Assembly (NCBI GenBank): GCA_027061805.1
Contig: JAMOWA010000036.1
Location: 1-45,064, forward strand
Reading direction: 5' to 3'
Source: Thermoanaerobaculia bacterium
Lineage (GTDB): Bacteria > Acidobacteriota > Thermoanaerobaculia > Thermoanaerobaculales > Sulfomarinibacteraceae
DNA length: 45,064 nucleotides
The translations under genes were made by a program, and so were the position numbers. Below, in pieces: positions 16,689 to 24,886 of this stretch. Each line of letters starts with the position of its first letter. The stretch's first letter is position 1. The notes under the pieces are model-generated. The model did no database searches. It saw only the letters and a list, made by a program, of their open reading frames with translations, and was not told where the DNA came from.

Positions 16689-18055
16689 AGCACGGGGTGA
16701 CAGCGGTCCTGACGGTCCTGGCCATCCTGGGAGCGGGGTGCCGCCCCGGGCCGGTGGAGGCCCCATCCGAGCCCCCGTTCGCCCGCCGGACCGTGGTCTG
16801 GACCGAGTCGGGAGACCTCGGAGGGGTGGACGCCGAGGCCCTCACGGCGGCGGGTGTGGACCTTCTCGCGGTGCCCGTGGCCGAGGTGGATCTCTCGGGC
16901 GACATCCCGGTGGTCAAGACGCTCAGGAACGAGGGGTGGCCCGGCGAGATCCCCATCGCCCTCGTGGTCCGGATCGAGCGGATGCGGGCGGGGCTGGACC
17001 CCGGGACGGCCATGCCGGTGTGGCGCGTGATCCGTGGTTCGCTGGCCGAGACCGTGGTGCCCGCCGAGATCGTGCTCGATGTCCCGGATGTCACCGCGGA
17101 CCTGGCTCCCTTCGTGGCCCAGCTGGCGGCGGAGTCGGCCATCTCCGTGGTGCCCCTGGTGACCCCCGCGCAGCTGCAGGACCCGCCGGTCCTCGAGGCG
17201 GTGCGCGCCGCAGGGGGGTGCACGGTGCTGGCCTTCGGAACGGTGGAGACCGTGAGGCCGGGGGCCGAGCTCTCGAACCTTCCGCTGGAGGATCAGCTGG
17301 CACCCCTGGTTCCCCTCGGGATCCGGCCGAGGGTGGCCGTGGTGCTCCGCCCGAGGTCGGTGCCCGCGCTGGGCGTGTGGGGTGACGACCTGGATCCGCT
17401 GACGGAGCCCACGGCCACCGACATCAGGACCGCGTCTGTGCTGGACCGGACCTTCGTGTTCAGGAAGGCCGTGGAGTGGAGCGGCCGGACCTGGAAGAGG
17501 GGCGACAGCGTGGCGCTCCGGTGGATGGACATCCCCCGGCTGGACCGGGCGCTCCACGAGTCCACCAACGTGGTCCTTCCGGAGGTGCGAGGCTGGGACC
17601 TGGTGGGCCTGCCGCCCCGCGGGGAGGCCCTCGGGATGGGGCGGGAGGCGCTGCTGGCCTACCTGGAGGGGGAGGGGCCGTGGCCGTCCCTGGAGGTCTC
17701 GGTGGACCGGAAGGGGCGGAACCTGACGGTGACGTTGAAGAACCGGTCGGTCTTCCCCTCCGCGGTGAGCGCCTACGGGAGTTGGGTGGAGGTCCGCCTG
17801 GGCTCGGGCGCCCTGGTGGCCAAGAACCCCGGCGATTTCGACCGGATCGTCCTGGGAACACGGAAGGGCGGTGGATGGGAGCGGATGCGGGACTCCCGCA
17901 CCGCCGACGCCGTGCGGTTCTACGAGACCTACGTGGCGCCGGGCGAGGAGATGCGCTCGGGTACCGTCCGCCTGCCGTCGTCCCGGAGCCGCGCCACTGT
18001 CTCGTGGCGTGTGGTGCTCTCCACCGGCGAGGAGCTCTCCGGAACCCTCCGGTAG
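16685..18055 (+). CDS. secreted lipoprotein of unknown function
   Basis: A 456-residue protein with a clear lipoprotein signal: MKHGVTAVLTVLAILGAGC, lipobox LGAGC with C19. The mature part starts with a Pro-rich linker, then RTVVWTESGDLGGVDAEAL. The alternation of hydrophobic strands (DLLAVPV, IPIALVVRI, SVVPLVTP, CTVLAFGT, PRVAVVLRP) suggests an alpha/beta barrel over residues 40-230. A beta-rich C-terminal domain follows, from about 340, with LEVSVDRKGRNLTVTLKN. No catalytic signature is recognised. It overlaps the end of the sensor kinase gene by four bases, so it might feed a signal to that kinase, but this is only inference from position. Confidence 0.75.
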   Translation: MKHGVTAVLTVLAILGAGCRPGPVEAPSEPPFARRTVVWTESGDLGGVDAEALTAAGVDLLAVPVAEVDLSGDIPVVKTLRNEGWPGEIPIALVVRIERMRAGLDPGTAMPVWRVIRGSLAETVVPAEIVLDVPDVTADLAPFVAQLAAESAISVVPLVTPAQLQDPPVLEAVRAAGGCTVLAFGTVETVRPGAELSNLPLEDQLAPLVPLGIRPRVAVVLRPRSVPALGVWGDDLDPLTEPTATDIRTASVLDRTFVFRKAVEWSGRTWKRGDSVALRWMDIPRLDRALHESTNVVLPEVRGWDLVGLPPRGEALGMGREALLAYLEGEGPWPSLEVSVDRKGRNLTVTLKNRSVFPSAVSAYGSWVEVRLGSGALVAKNPGDFDRIVLGTRKGGGWERMRDSRTADAVRFYETYVAPGEEMRSGTVRLPSSRSRATVSWRVVLSTGEELSGTLR

Positions 18056-18057
18056 GA

Positions 18058-18372
18058 CCTGCCATCCCGACCGAGTGAGCGGGTGGAAGAACCGCCCCCG
18101 GACCCGGTGACCATGTCCGTGTCCGTGACGGAGACCGTGTCCGTGACGGTGTGGCGCGCGGGGCGCGGCTGTGCCGCGCCTGCGGGCTGCCCGCTCCGGT
18201 CCACCCGGGCGCACGCGCCCGGTGTCCCGTCGCGTGCACCCCACCGGGGCTTCGCCCCTCCGCGCGCTGCCCACCCGCCCATCCGTGAAACGAAAAACGT
18301 GAAACGTGAAACGAATGAGGCACTTCCAGCTGGGATGGATCGCAGCTCCGTCTTCACTTCTTCACCCTTCAC
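18058..18372 (+). repeat. intergenic repeat cassette, copy A
   Basis: It begins with CTGCCATCCCGACC (18060-18073), then a run of GTGTCC/GTGACG hexamers. An 82-base block (18111-18192) is identical to 18880-18961. A 73-base insert flanked by GCTGCCC comes next. A 107-base block (18266-18372) is identical to 18955-19061. The second block contains the CGTGAAA heptamer array and AATGAGGCACTTCCAGC. No protein-coding signature was found. Confidence 0.85.
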
Positions 18373-18806
18373 CTCTTCACGTCCTTACCTCCTGACCCCC
18401 TCACGTCCTTACTTTCTACGGGGACCGCGGCGCCGCCGCCCTGGGCGGCGCTTTGCTTCGGGCGGCGGCTCGGTCACGACCGGACGGTCGCTCCCTCGCG
18501 CCGCCCTCGCGCATCACCACCAGGACGCCGTACGGCGCGGTCCTTCCTCGCCTGGCCGGTAGGTCATGGGAGGCGCCGGCCCCTCCGCTCCCTCCGGTCG
18601 CCTCGGGGCCCTCCGCCGCTCGGGCCCGTCCGGTGCGCGCGTCCCGGGGGACGCCACCGCGCTCGGCTCGCGGGGAGGCCGTGCTCGCCGTCCTACCCTC
18701 GCGGGGCTCGGGCCAGGACGGCTGCGCTCGACCTCCCTGCGGCCTGCGCGCGGCGGGCCCCCGTGCCGCGCTTCCGTCCGGACCCTCGCGGCGGCGGCGC
18801 CCGACT
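18373..18806. other. non-coding spacer between the two repeat cassettes
   Basis: A GC-rich stretch with no recognised gene. It contains one strong hairpin, GCGCCGCC (18430-18437), loop of six, GGCGGCGC (18444-18451), followed by TTTGCTTC. That could be a transcription terminator for the lipoprotein transcript. The rest shows short inverted and direct repeats but no credible ribosome site or protein family. Confidence 0.5.
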
Positions 18807-19061
18807 CCTGCCATCCCGACGGGGCGAGTTGAGGGATCTCCCGCGGAATTGGTGACTGTGGCCGTGACCGTGACCGTGTCCATGTCCGTGTCCGTGACGG
18901 AGACCGTGTCCGTGACGGTGTGGCGCGCGGGGCGCGGCTGTGCCGCGCCTGCGGGCTGCCCACCCGCCCATCCGTGAAACGAAAAACGTGAAACGTGAAA
19001 CGAATGAGGCACTTCCAGCTGGGATGGATCGCAGCTCCGTCTTCACTTCTTCACCCTTCAC
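18807..19061 (+). repeat. intergenic repeat cassette, copy B
   Basis: Same order as the copy at 18058-18372: CTGCCATCCCGACGGGGCGAG (18810-18830), GTGACC/GTGTCC hexamers, and the shared 82-base and 107-base blocks. Here the two blocks are joined through a single GCTGCCC (18955-18961), so the 73-base insert of copy A and one GCTGCCC are absent. Confidence 0.85.
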
Positions 19062-19300
19062 TTCTTCACTCTCTTCACCTCCTCACCTCCTCACCTCCTG
19101 ACCCTGACTGTGACCTCGACCCTGGCCCCGCCCCTGACCCTGTCCGTGACCGTGTTCCGTGCCCATGACCTTGCCCCTGCTCCTGACCCGATCCCGGACA
19201 CGGACACGGAAACTGTCATGGACCCGGCCGCGGTCACCGTCACGGACCCCGACCTTGATGGTGATCTCGACGTGGTCCGGGACGGAGTTCTCCCCCGCTC
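19062..19300 (+). repeat. degenerate hexanucleotide repeat tract
   Basis: A pyrimidine run of CTTCAC/CCTCAC units (19040-19098) passes into degenerate six-base units of the type GACCCT, GTGACC and GACACG up to about 19290. The six-base period leaves frames open in several phases, which creates spurious Asp/Thr/Pro-rich open frames. No gene is called. Confidence 0.6.
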
Positions 19301-19348
19301 CCCTGCCCCCCTGCGCGTCGACACCGCACCGGCCAACCCCACCCCCTC

Positions 19349-19395
19349 CTTCGTTTCACGTTTCACGTTTCCCGTTTCACGATCCGGGCGGGCGG
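19349..19395 (-). repeat. CGTGAAA-heptamer element, inverted copy
   Basis: Reading the minus strand gives CCGCCCGCCC, ATCGTGAAAC, then CGTGAAA-type units ending in CGAA. This is the same element as at 18271-18330 and 18961-19018 in the opposite orientation, so pairing with either would close a large stem-loop. It lies just before the phnD promoter. Confidence 0.75.
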
Positions 19396-19421
19396 CTGGG
19401 ACCCCCTCGCCCCCTCTGTGC

Positions 19422-19427
19422 TACGCT
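19422..19427 (+). promoter_or_regulatory. -10 element for the phnDCE operon
   Basis: TACGCT in a GTGCTACGCT context lies 32 bases before the chosen ATG at 19460, giving a leader of about 26 bases. An upstream in-frame GTG at 19418 would overlap the hexamer and is therefore not used as the start. Confidence 0.45.
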
Positions 19428-19459
19428 TGGATCGTCCGGGGTCTGGCCCCGATCTCATC

Positions 19460-20860
19460 ATGACGACGCAGGACGAATCGCGAGCCTCGGTGTGGATGCC
19501 GCGGGTGGGCTGGACCCTGGCGGTCCTGCTGGTGATGCTGTTCGGTTTCGGCCTCCACCGCAGGAACGTCATGGAGGCCCGTGGCGAGAGTGTCATCCGG
19601 ATGCTCTTCGTGCCCTCGGTGGAGCAGGGGACGCTGGTGCGCCGGGGCGACGAGCTGGCCCGTTTCATCCGGCAGGACTGCGGCCTGGTGCTGCGCTCCG
19701 AGGTGCCCACCAGCTACGCCGCCGTGATCCAGGCCCTGGGGACCGGACAGGCGGACGTGGCCTGGATTCCCGCCTTCGCCTACGTGCTCGCCCACGCGCG
19801 CTACGGCGCCGAGGCCCGGCTCCAGGTGGTGCGCTCGCTGGACCTCTTCGTCATGCTGGTGGCCCGGGACGGACCCGGCGAGCCGGGGAACCTCGCGGCC
19901 CTCCAGGGCCGGAGGGTGGCGATTCCGAGGACGCTCGGTGAGGAGCTCCGGACCGAGCTGGTGCGGCAGCTGGACCGCGAGGCTCCTGGCTGGGTGGAGG
20001 TGCCCGCCGCCGGAGACAGGGACGCGGTCCGGCTCCTGGTGGAGAGCCCCGGGACCGTTGACGCCGCGGCCTCGAGCCACGTGTACTCCGCGCCGCACGA
20101 TCTGGTGGGCGACGGGCGGAAGGAGCTGGAGTACGAGAGGCCGGGCACGCTCCGGGAGACCCGCATCATCTTCATGTCGGAGAACCCGGTGGCGGAGACC
20201 ACCACCACCTACAACGGCTGCATCCTGGCGCGGACCGACTCGGGGATCCACCGGCTCCAGGACCTCAACGGGCGCTCCTTCGCCTTCTCGGACGAGACCT
20301 CCACCTCGGGCCACATCTTCGCCCGGGCCCTGTTGAACCGCGCCGGGGTCACGCTGGGCCACGTCTACTTCGCCGGGGGGCACCCCAACGTGGTCCAGGC
20401 GGTGGCCGACGGCAAGGTGGCGGGTGGTGCGGCGTTCTACTCGCCGCCGGGCGAGCGGGAGGTCCGGGACCACACCTTCGTGGGCGACGCCCGCCGGCTC
20501 ATCCTCAAGCGGATGCCGGACGACGCCACGCGCCGCCGCTTCCTGGAGGAGGTCCGGATCATCGCCCTCACGGACCCCATCCCCAACGACGTGTGCTGCG
20601 TCCGGAAGGGCTTCCCGAGGAAGGTGTGGCAGCGGTTCGAGGCCTCGCTCCAGAAGTTCCTGAAGACCGAGGAGGGGCAGGCGGCCTACCACGACCTGGT
20701 GGCCGGGGTGGCCGCCGCACCCTGCGACGACGCCTCGTTCGACAATTTCCGGGAGGCCCTCCGCCAGTCGGGTGTCAGCGCCGGGAAGATCCTCCAGGCC
20801 GCCGAGGAGAAGCTCAGGCGGAAGAAGAAGGCCCCGGCGAAGACGGGAGGAGGAACGTGA
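19460..20860 (+). CDS. phnD: PhnD-like substrate-binding protein, membrane anchored
   Basis: The periplasmic-binding component of a phosphonate/phosphite-type ABC importer. The 466-residue chain has one hydrophobic helix (about residues 17-31) followed by RR and no clear signal-peptidase or lipobox site, so it is probably membrane-tethered. Family segments include TSYAAVIQALGTGQADVAWI (about 85-104), DLNGRSFAFSDETSTSGHIF (about 275-294) and GHPNVVQAVADGKVAGGAAF. It is longer than typical PhnD proteins and carries an extra region in the middle. A Lys-rich tail (KLRRKKKAPAK) ends it. The stop overlaps the phnC GTG. The ligand is unknown; no C-P lyase or phosphite dehydrogenase gene is nearby. 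Confidence 0.83.
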   Translation: MTTQDESRASVWMPRVGWTLAVLLVMLFGFGLHRRNVMEARGESVIRMLFVPSVEQGTLVRRGDELARFIRQDCGLVLRSEVPTSYAAVIQALGTGQADVAWIPAFAYVLAHARYGAEARLQVVRSLDLFVMLVARDGPGEPGNLAALQGRRVAIPRTLGEELRTELVRQLDREAPGWVEVPAAGDRDAVRLLVESPGTVDAAASSHVYSAPHDLVGDGRKELEYERPGTLRETRIIFMSENPVAETTTTYNGCILARTDSGIHRLQDLNGRSFAFSDETSTSGHIFARALLNRAGVTLGHVYFAGGHPNVVQAVADGKVAGGAAFYSPPGEREVRDHTFVGDARRLILKRMPDDATRRRFLEEVRIIALTDPIPNDVCCVRKGFPRKVWQRFEASLQKFLKTEEGQAAYHDLVAGVAAAPCDDASFDNFREALRQSGVSAGKILQAAEEKLRRKKKAPAKTGGGT

Positions 20861-21642
20861 GCCCCGGCCGGGACGTGGCGGTACGGCTGGAGGGGGTGGG
20901 GAAGGTCTTTCCCGGCAACGTGCGGGCCCTGGCCGACGTGAACCTGGAGGTGGCCGAGGGGGAGTTCCTGGTGGTGCTCGGGCTCTCGGGCTCCGGCAAG
21001 AGCACGCTGCTCCGGTGCATCAACCGGCTGCTGGACCCCACCTCGGGCCGCATCTGGATCTTCGGAAGCGAGATCACCGCCGCCCAGGGAGCCGAGCTCC
21101 GGCGGATGCGCCGGCAGGTGGCCATGATCTTCCAGCAGTTCAACCTGGTGCGGCGCCACACGGTGCTCACCAACGTGCTCTCGGGGACCCTGGGACGGGC
21201 GGGGCTCCTGCCCAGCCTCTTCCTGCGCTTTCCCGCAGCCGAACGGGAGCGGGCACTGGCCGCCCTGGAGCGGGTGGGGATCGCCGAACGGGCGGGGGCC
21301 CGGGCGGACGCCCTGTCGGGGGGGCAGCAGCAGCGCGTGGCCATCGCCCGTGCCCTCATGCAGGAGCCCAGGGTCATCCTTGCGGACGAGCCGGTGGCCT
21401 CCCTGGACCCCGCGCTGCGGCACTCCGTCATGCGGCACGTGGAGGGACTCAACCGGGAGGAGGGACTCACCGTGATCTGCTCGCTGCACGACATCGACCT
21501 GGTGAAGCAGTACGCCACGCGGGTGGTGGCCCTGCGGCAGGGACGGCTCGTGTGGGAGGGTGCCCCCGGGGATCTCGACCGGGACACCTTCCACGACATC
21601 TACGGAACCGACGCCGAGCCGGCGTCCAACACGACCATCTGA
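20857..21642 (+). CDS. phnC: PhnC-like ABC transporter ATP-binding protein
   Basis: A 261-residue ATPase subunit. Walker A GLSGSGKST is at residues 42-50. The Q-loop is in MIFQQFNLV, the signature is LSGGQQQRVAIARAL, Walker B is VILADEP with PVASLDPAL as the D-loop, and the switch His is in CSLHDIDLV. The GTG start overlaps the phnD stop and has GGAGGAGGAA upstream. Its closest architecture is PhnC. It energises import of the PhnD ligand through PhnE. Confidence 0.88.
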   Translation: MSPGRDVAVRLEGVGKVFPGNVRALADVNLEVAEGEFLVVLGLSGSGKSTLLRCINRLLDPTSGRIWIFGSEITAAQGAELRRMRRQVAMIFQQFNLVRRHTVLTNVLSGTLGRAGLLPSLFLRFPAAERERALAALERVGIAERAGARADALSGGQQQRVAIARALMQEPRVILADEPVASLDPALRHSVMRHVEGLNREEGLTVICSLHDIDLVKQYATRVVALRQGRLVWEGAPGDLDRDTFHDIYGTDAEPASNTTI

Positions 21643-21656
21643 TCTGATGAGGCGCC

Positions 21657-22751
21657 ATGCCACGAGGTGACGAGCTCTCCGCCCCGAGGACCCACTGGGC
21701 CAAGAACGTCGCCCGGCTGAAGGCCCTGACCGTGGACGCCATCCTGCTGACCACGGCGGGCATCATGGTGGAGTTCCTGCTCATGGCGTTCTCCGGGGTG
21801 CGGGGGCCCACGGGAATGCTGCTCACGGCCGAGGAGATCCTGGACCGGATCCACTACCCCTGGCTGATCATGTCGGGGGTCATCCTGGCCTTCCTGTGGA
21901 ACCTGTTCTACGGCTGGATCGGGGCCTCGCCGGGGCGGGCCCTGGTGCGCGGGGTGGGGGAGCGGGAGGCAGCCCTGCCCTGGAGCCACACCCTTCGCGG
22001 CTGGTTCACGGTGCTCTTCATCGAGCTCACCTTCTTCACCGGCTGGCTCATCACCGAGGTGGACCTGCCCACCTTCCTCACCAAGTTCTCCAAGGCCTCG
22101 GACATCGTCCGCGGCCTGTTCCACCCCTCCGCCACGGTGCTCCACCAGGGGATCCTCCTCCTGGTCCAGACGGTGTTCCTGGCGTTCATGGCCACCGCCT
22201 TCGCCATCCCCGTGGCCTTCGCCCTGTCCTTCCTGGCCGCCCGGAACCTCACCAGGGGGAGTGCCCTGACGAGGGCGGTCTACACGCTCACCCGCACCGG
22301 CATGAACTTCACCCGCGCCGTGGAGCCCCTGGTCTGGGCGCTCATCTTCATCTCCTGGGTTGGCATCGGCCCCTTCGCCGGGGTCCTGGCCCTCTGGGTC
22401 CACTCGGTGGCGGCGCTCACCAAGCTCTACTCCGAGCAGATCGAGAGCATCGACCCCGGGCCCGTGGAGGCCATCACGGCCACGGGAGCCTCCACCCTCC
22501 AGGTGATCCGCTATGGGGTCGTCCCCCAGGTGATCCCGCCCTTCCTCTCCTTCACCATCTACCGGTGGGACATCAACGTGCGCATGTCCACCATCATCGG
22601 CTTCGTGGGCGGAGGGGGCATCGGCTACATCCTCAAGCCCCGGGTGGACCTGGGCGAATGGGGCGAGGTGGGCACCCTGGTCCTGCTGATCGCCATCACC
22701 GTCTGGCTCATGGACATCGTCTCCGCCCGGATCCGGGAGAAGATCGTCTAG
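21657..22751 (+). CDS. phnE: PhnE-like ABC transporter permease
   Basis: A 364-residue permease, longer than the usual 260-300 residues of PhnE. The extra length is at the N terminus, with two added hydrophobic segments (about 27-50 and 65-82). The core permease helices begin near residue 160. The EAA loop, EAITATGASTLQVIRYGVVP (about 277-296), contacts the ATPase. GFVGGGGIGYILKPRVDL near the end is typical of PhnE. It starts 14 bases after phnC. No terminator-like hairpin was seen directly downstream. Confidence 0.87.
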   Translation: MPRGDELSAPRTHWAKNVARLKALTVDAILLTTAGIMVEFLLMAFSGVRGPTGMLLTAEEILDRIHYPWLIMSGVILAFLWNLFYGWIGASPGRALVRGVGEREAALPWSHTLRGWFTVLFIELTFFTGWLITEVDLPTFLTKFSKASDIVRGLFHPSATVLHQGILLLVQTVFLAFMATAFAIPVAFALSFLAARNLTRGSALTRAVYTLTRTGMNFTRAVEPLVWALIFISWVGIGPFAGVLALWVHSVAALTKLYSEQIESIDPGPVEAITATGASTLQVIRYGVVPQVIPPFLSFTIYRWDINVRMSTIIGFVGGGGIGYILKPRVDLGEWGEVGTLVLLIAITVWLMDIVSARIREKIV

Positions 22752-22805
22752 CCCGGGTTGTTCAGGAGGGTTCGCGCCGCCCGTGAATGGTCCGAGTCGG
22801 CGCCC

Positions 22806-22994
22806 TCAGGACCGGTCCGGACTCGCCCTTCGCACGGCGGGACGGATCGCCCCGCCCCTGAGTGCGGCGACGACGAGCTGGAGCACCACCAGGGCCCCGA
22901 AGTGGGCGAAGAGGGGGCCCGTGAGGTCCGCGAGGCTCCCGTAGAGGAAGTGGCCGAGCACGAGGGCCACCATGGAGGCGACGAAGTGGAGCAT
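22806..22994 (-). CDS. small hydrophobic protein
   Basis: A 62-residue frame with an ATG preceded by GGGAGG at six bases. It has a long hydrophobic run (MLHFVASMVALVLGHFLYG to ALVVLQLVVAALRGG), which suggests two membrane segments. It lies downstream of the DUF11 gene on the same strand but beyond that gene's terminator-like hairpin. No family is recognised. The good ribosome site is the main support. Confidence 0.45.
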   Translation of the reverse strand: MLHFVASMVALVLGHFLYGSLADLTGPLFAHFGALVVLQLVVAALRGGAIRPAVRRASPDRS

Positions 22995-23093
22995 CCGGTT
23001 CCTCCCTGGTTCGTTGGATCCAGGGTGTCACGGGGTGCACCGGGGATGGCCGGCGAGCGTGTCCGGGACGGGGTCGCGGGCGTCACGATCCAC

Positions 23094-23128
23094 GAGGGAA
23101 ATGGAGCCCGGCCGGCGGCCGGGCTCCA
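23094..23128 (-). terminator. intrinsic terminator of the DUF11 gene
   Basis: A perfect 12-base stem TGGAGCCCGGCC / GGCCGGGCTCCA (23102-23113 and 23117-23128) with a three-base loop lies 14 bases past the DUF11 gene stop. On the minus strand it is followed by ATTTCCC. Confidence 0.7.
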
Positions 23129-23141
23129 CGTCGATTCCCGC

Positions 23142-24725
23142 CTAGGTCGCCCTGCGCAGCAGGATCAGGGCCGCCGTCCCGAGCAGGAGCAGCATCAGCG
23201 CACCACCGGTCCTCGAGAGGAGGGGAATCGGCAGGGCCGCTGCCACCTCGATGGAGGCCGAGGCCGTGGAGTTTGCCCCATCGGGGTCGGTCTCGTTGCC
23301 GGTCACCGAGGCGGTGTTGACCACCGTACCGTCGCCGATCTCCGGGTCCACCTGAAGCGTGAGATCGCAGGTCACGCTGTCGCCGGTGGCGAGCGACCCG
23401 ATGGACCACATCCAGGTTCCGGAGCCGGCATCGTAGCTGCCACCGCAGGTGTCCGACACATACGCCAGACCCGCCGGGATCACGTCGGTCACCGTCACGC
23501 CCGTGGCATCGGACGGCCCCGCATTGCTCACCCCGAGCGTGTAGACAACGTTGCTTCCGGGGTTCACCGGGCCGCTGGCGCCCGACGTCTTGACGATGGA
23601 GACGTCCGCCAGGGCGGCCACGGCGAAGTCGGCTGTGGCGGTGTTGTTCCCGGTGTCGGGGTCGGTCTCGGCTCCTGCCACCGTGGCCGAGTTCGTGATG
23701 GTGCCCGGAGCAGTGGTGGCCACGGACACGGTGAGGTCGCAGGTGGCGTTCGCCCCGTTGGTCAGGGTTCCGATGGACCAGGTCCACACACCGGTCGTCC
23801 CGTCCCAGACGCCGCCGCAGGTATCGGAGACGTAGGCGACGCCGGCCGGAAGCGTGTCCGCCACCGTCACGTTGGTGGCGTCCTCCGGGCCGGCATTGGC
23901 CGCGCCCAATGAATACACCACCTGTTCCCCGGGATACACCGTGGCCGGAACCGCGGTCTTGGTGAGGGACAGGTCGGCCTCCTGGCCGCCGACGACGCCC
24001 TCGATCCTCATGGCGACATCCTGCTGGGAGAGACCCCATGTGGTGTCGGCGGTGATGGGCGTCCACGTGGTCGGAAAGCCGAATCCGCCGCCGGGATTGA
24101 TCACCACCGCATCGGCTCCGTTGGTGGTGTCGGAGGGCTGCCGGCCGTGCTGGCAGCAGTCGGCGAGGGGCATCTCGGGATAGTAGGTGATCCAGTAGGT
24201 CCCGGCGGGCAGGAAGAAGGATGTCGTGAGGTCGAAGAGGACGTTGGTCTGGTACCCGCCGGTCCCCGTGGTCAGTGTGACCTGGGCATCCGTGGGTGCC
24301 ACGGCCAGGCTCCAGAGCGGTGGGTTGCCCCCTCCGGAGGGGTCGCCGTCGGGGACACCGCCTGCGTCAGCGTAGACCTGGACGTGGAGGACCGTGGCGC
24401 AGGTTACGTCGCATCCGGAATTCCACGTGTTGTTGTCGAAGTACAGGGTGGTGATGGTCCAGCCGCTGGCGGGCACGGTGAAGTCGTCGGCGATGAAGAT
24501 GTCGTACTGGTCGTACGTTGCCTCGAAATCCTGATCCGCGTAGGCACTCTGGTTCTCGGTCGAGATGGGCTGGTCCAGGAGCACCGCGGCCACGGCGTCC
24601 GGGACCTCGCCGGGTGGTCCGACCTGGTCCGCATGGAACGATGTGGGGACCTGGGCGATCGCCGGCCCGGTCACCAACAGGCCCACAGTCAGAGCGATGA
24701 TGATCCTGAGACGTACAATGTTCAT
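23142..24725 (-). CDS. secreted surface protein with two DUF11 repeats and IPTL-CTERM-like anchor
   Basis: A 527-residue exported protein. The signal peptide (about residues 1-25) ends near GPAIAQ. An N-terminal domain of about 230 residues with VYADAGGVPDGDPSGGGN-like segments resembles extracellular beta-sandwich modules. Two tandem DUF11 repeats of about 115 residues follow (about 254-370 and 375-490). Each begins ADLSLTK or ADVSIVKTS and has VTVxDxxPAGxAYVSDTCGG. The tail IPLLSRTGGALMLLLLG, then ILLRRAT, is a hydrophobic segment with terminal arginines, like IPTL-type sorting signals. Codon use is a little less GC-rich than the neighbours. It is probably an envelope or matrix protein. Confidence 0.8.
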   Translation of the reverse strand: MNIVRLRIIIALTVGLLVTGPAIAQVPTSFHADQVGPPGEVPDAVAAVLLDQPISTENQSAYADQDFEATYDQYDIFIADDFTVPASGWTITTLYFDNNTWNSGCDVTCATVLHVQVYADAGGVPDGDPSGGGNPPLWSLAVAPTDAQVTLTTGTGGYQTNVLFDLTTSFFLPAGTYWITYYPEMPLADCCQHGRQPSDTTNGADAVVINPGGGFGFPTTWTPITADTTWGLSQQDVAMRIEGVVGGQEADLSLTKTAVPATVYPGEQVVYSLGAANAGPEDATNVTVADTLPAGVAYVSDTCGGVWDGTTGVWTWSIGTLTNGANATCDLTVSVATTAPGTITNSATVAGAETDPDTGNNTATADFAVAALADVSIVKTSGASGPVNPGSNVVYTLGVSNAGPSDATGVTVTDVIPAGLAYVSDTCGGSYDAGSGTWMWSIGSLATGDSVTCDLTLQVDPEIGDGTVVNTASVTGNETDPDGANSTASASIEVAAALPIPLLSRTGGALMLLLLGTAALILLRRAT

Positions 24726-24788
24726 CCGGAAACTCCCTTTCCTGCGGTCGATATTTTTTGAGTGAAAAAATTCACATGAGTCGACAGT

Positions 24789-24817
24789 AGGGTAGGGGAT
24801 GGCATACAGCCTGTCAA
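24789..24817 (-). promoter_or_regulatory. sigma70-type promoter of the DUF11 gene
   Basis: On the minus strand, TTGACA (24817-24812), 17 bases, TACCCT (24794-24789). The leader of about 57 bases contains an AT-rich near-palindrome GTGAA-TTTT-TTCAC around 24762-24775 and an AAAGGGAG ribosome site before the ATG at 24725. Confidence 0.65.
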
Positions 24818-24886
24818 GCGTACGTTGGAAGATGAGACAGGCTGATGATCAGCAATGTGATTTTCTGGAAGATCTGCGCCGGAAAC

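Noticed and set aside
13863-16766. Long minus-strand frame of 967 codons
   Set aside because: Shadow of the histidine kinase gene. Composition is His/Gly/Pro/Arg-rich and repeats the codon pattern of the real gene.
18281-19018. CGTGAAA arrays as a CRISPR array
   Set aside because: The repeats are seven bases in direct tandem with no unique spacers of regular length, and no cas gene is present.
19110-19463. Asp/Thr/Pro-rich 117-codon frame
   Set aside because: Produced by the six-base repeat tract, which opens frames artificially. No ribosome site.
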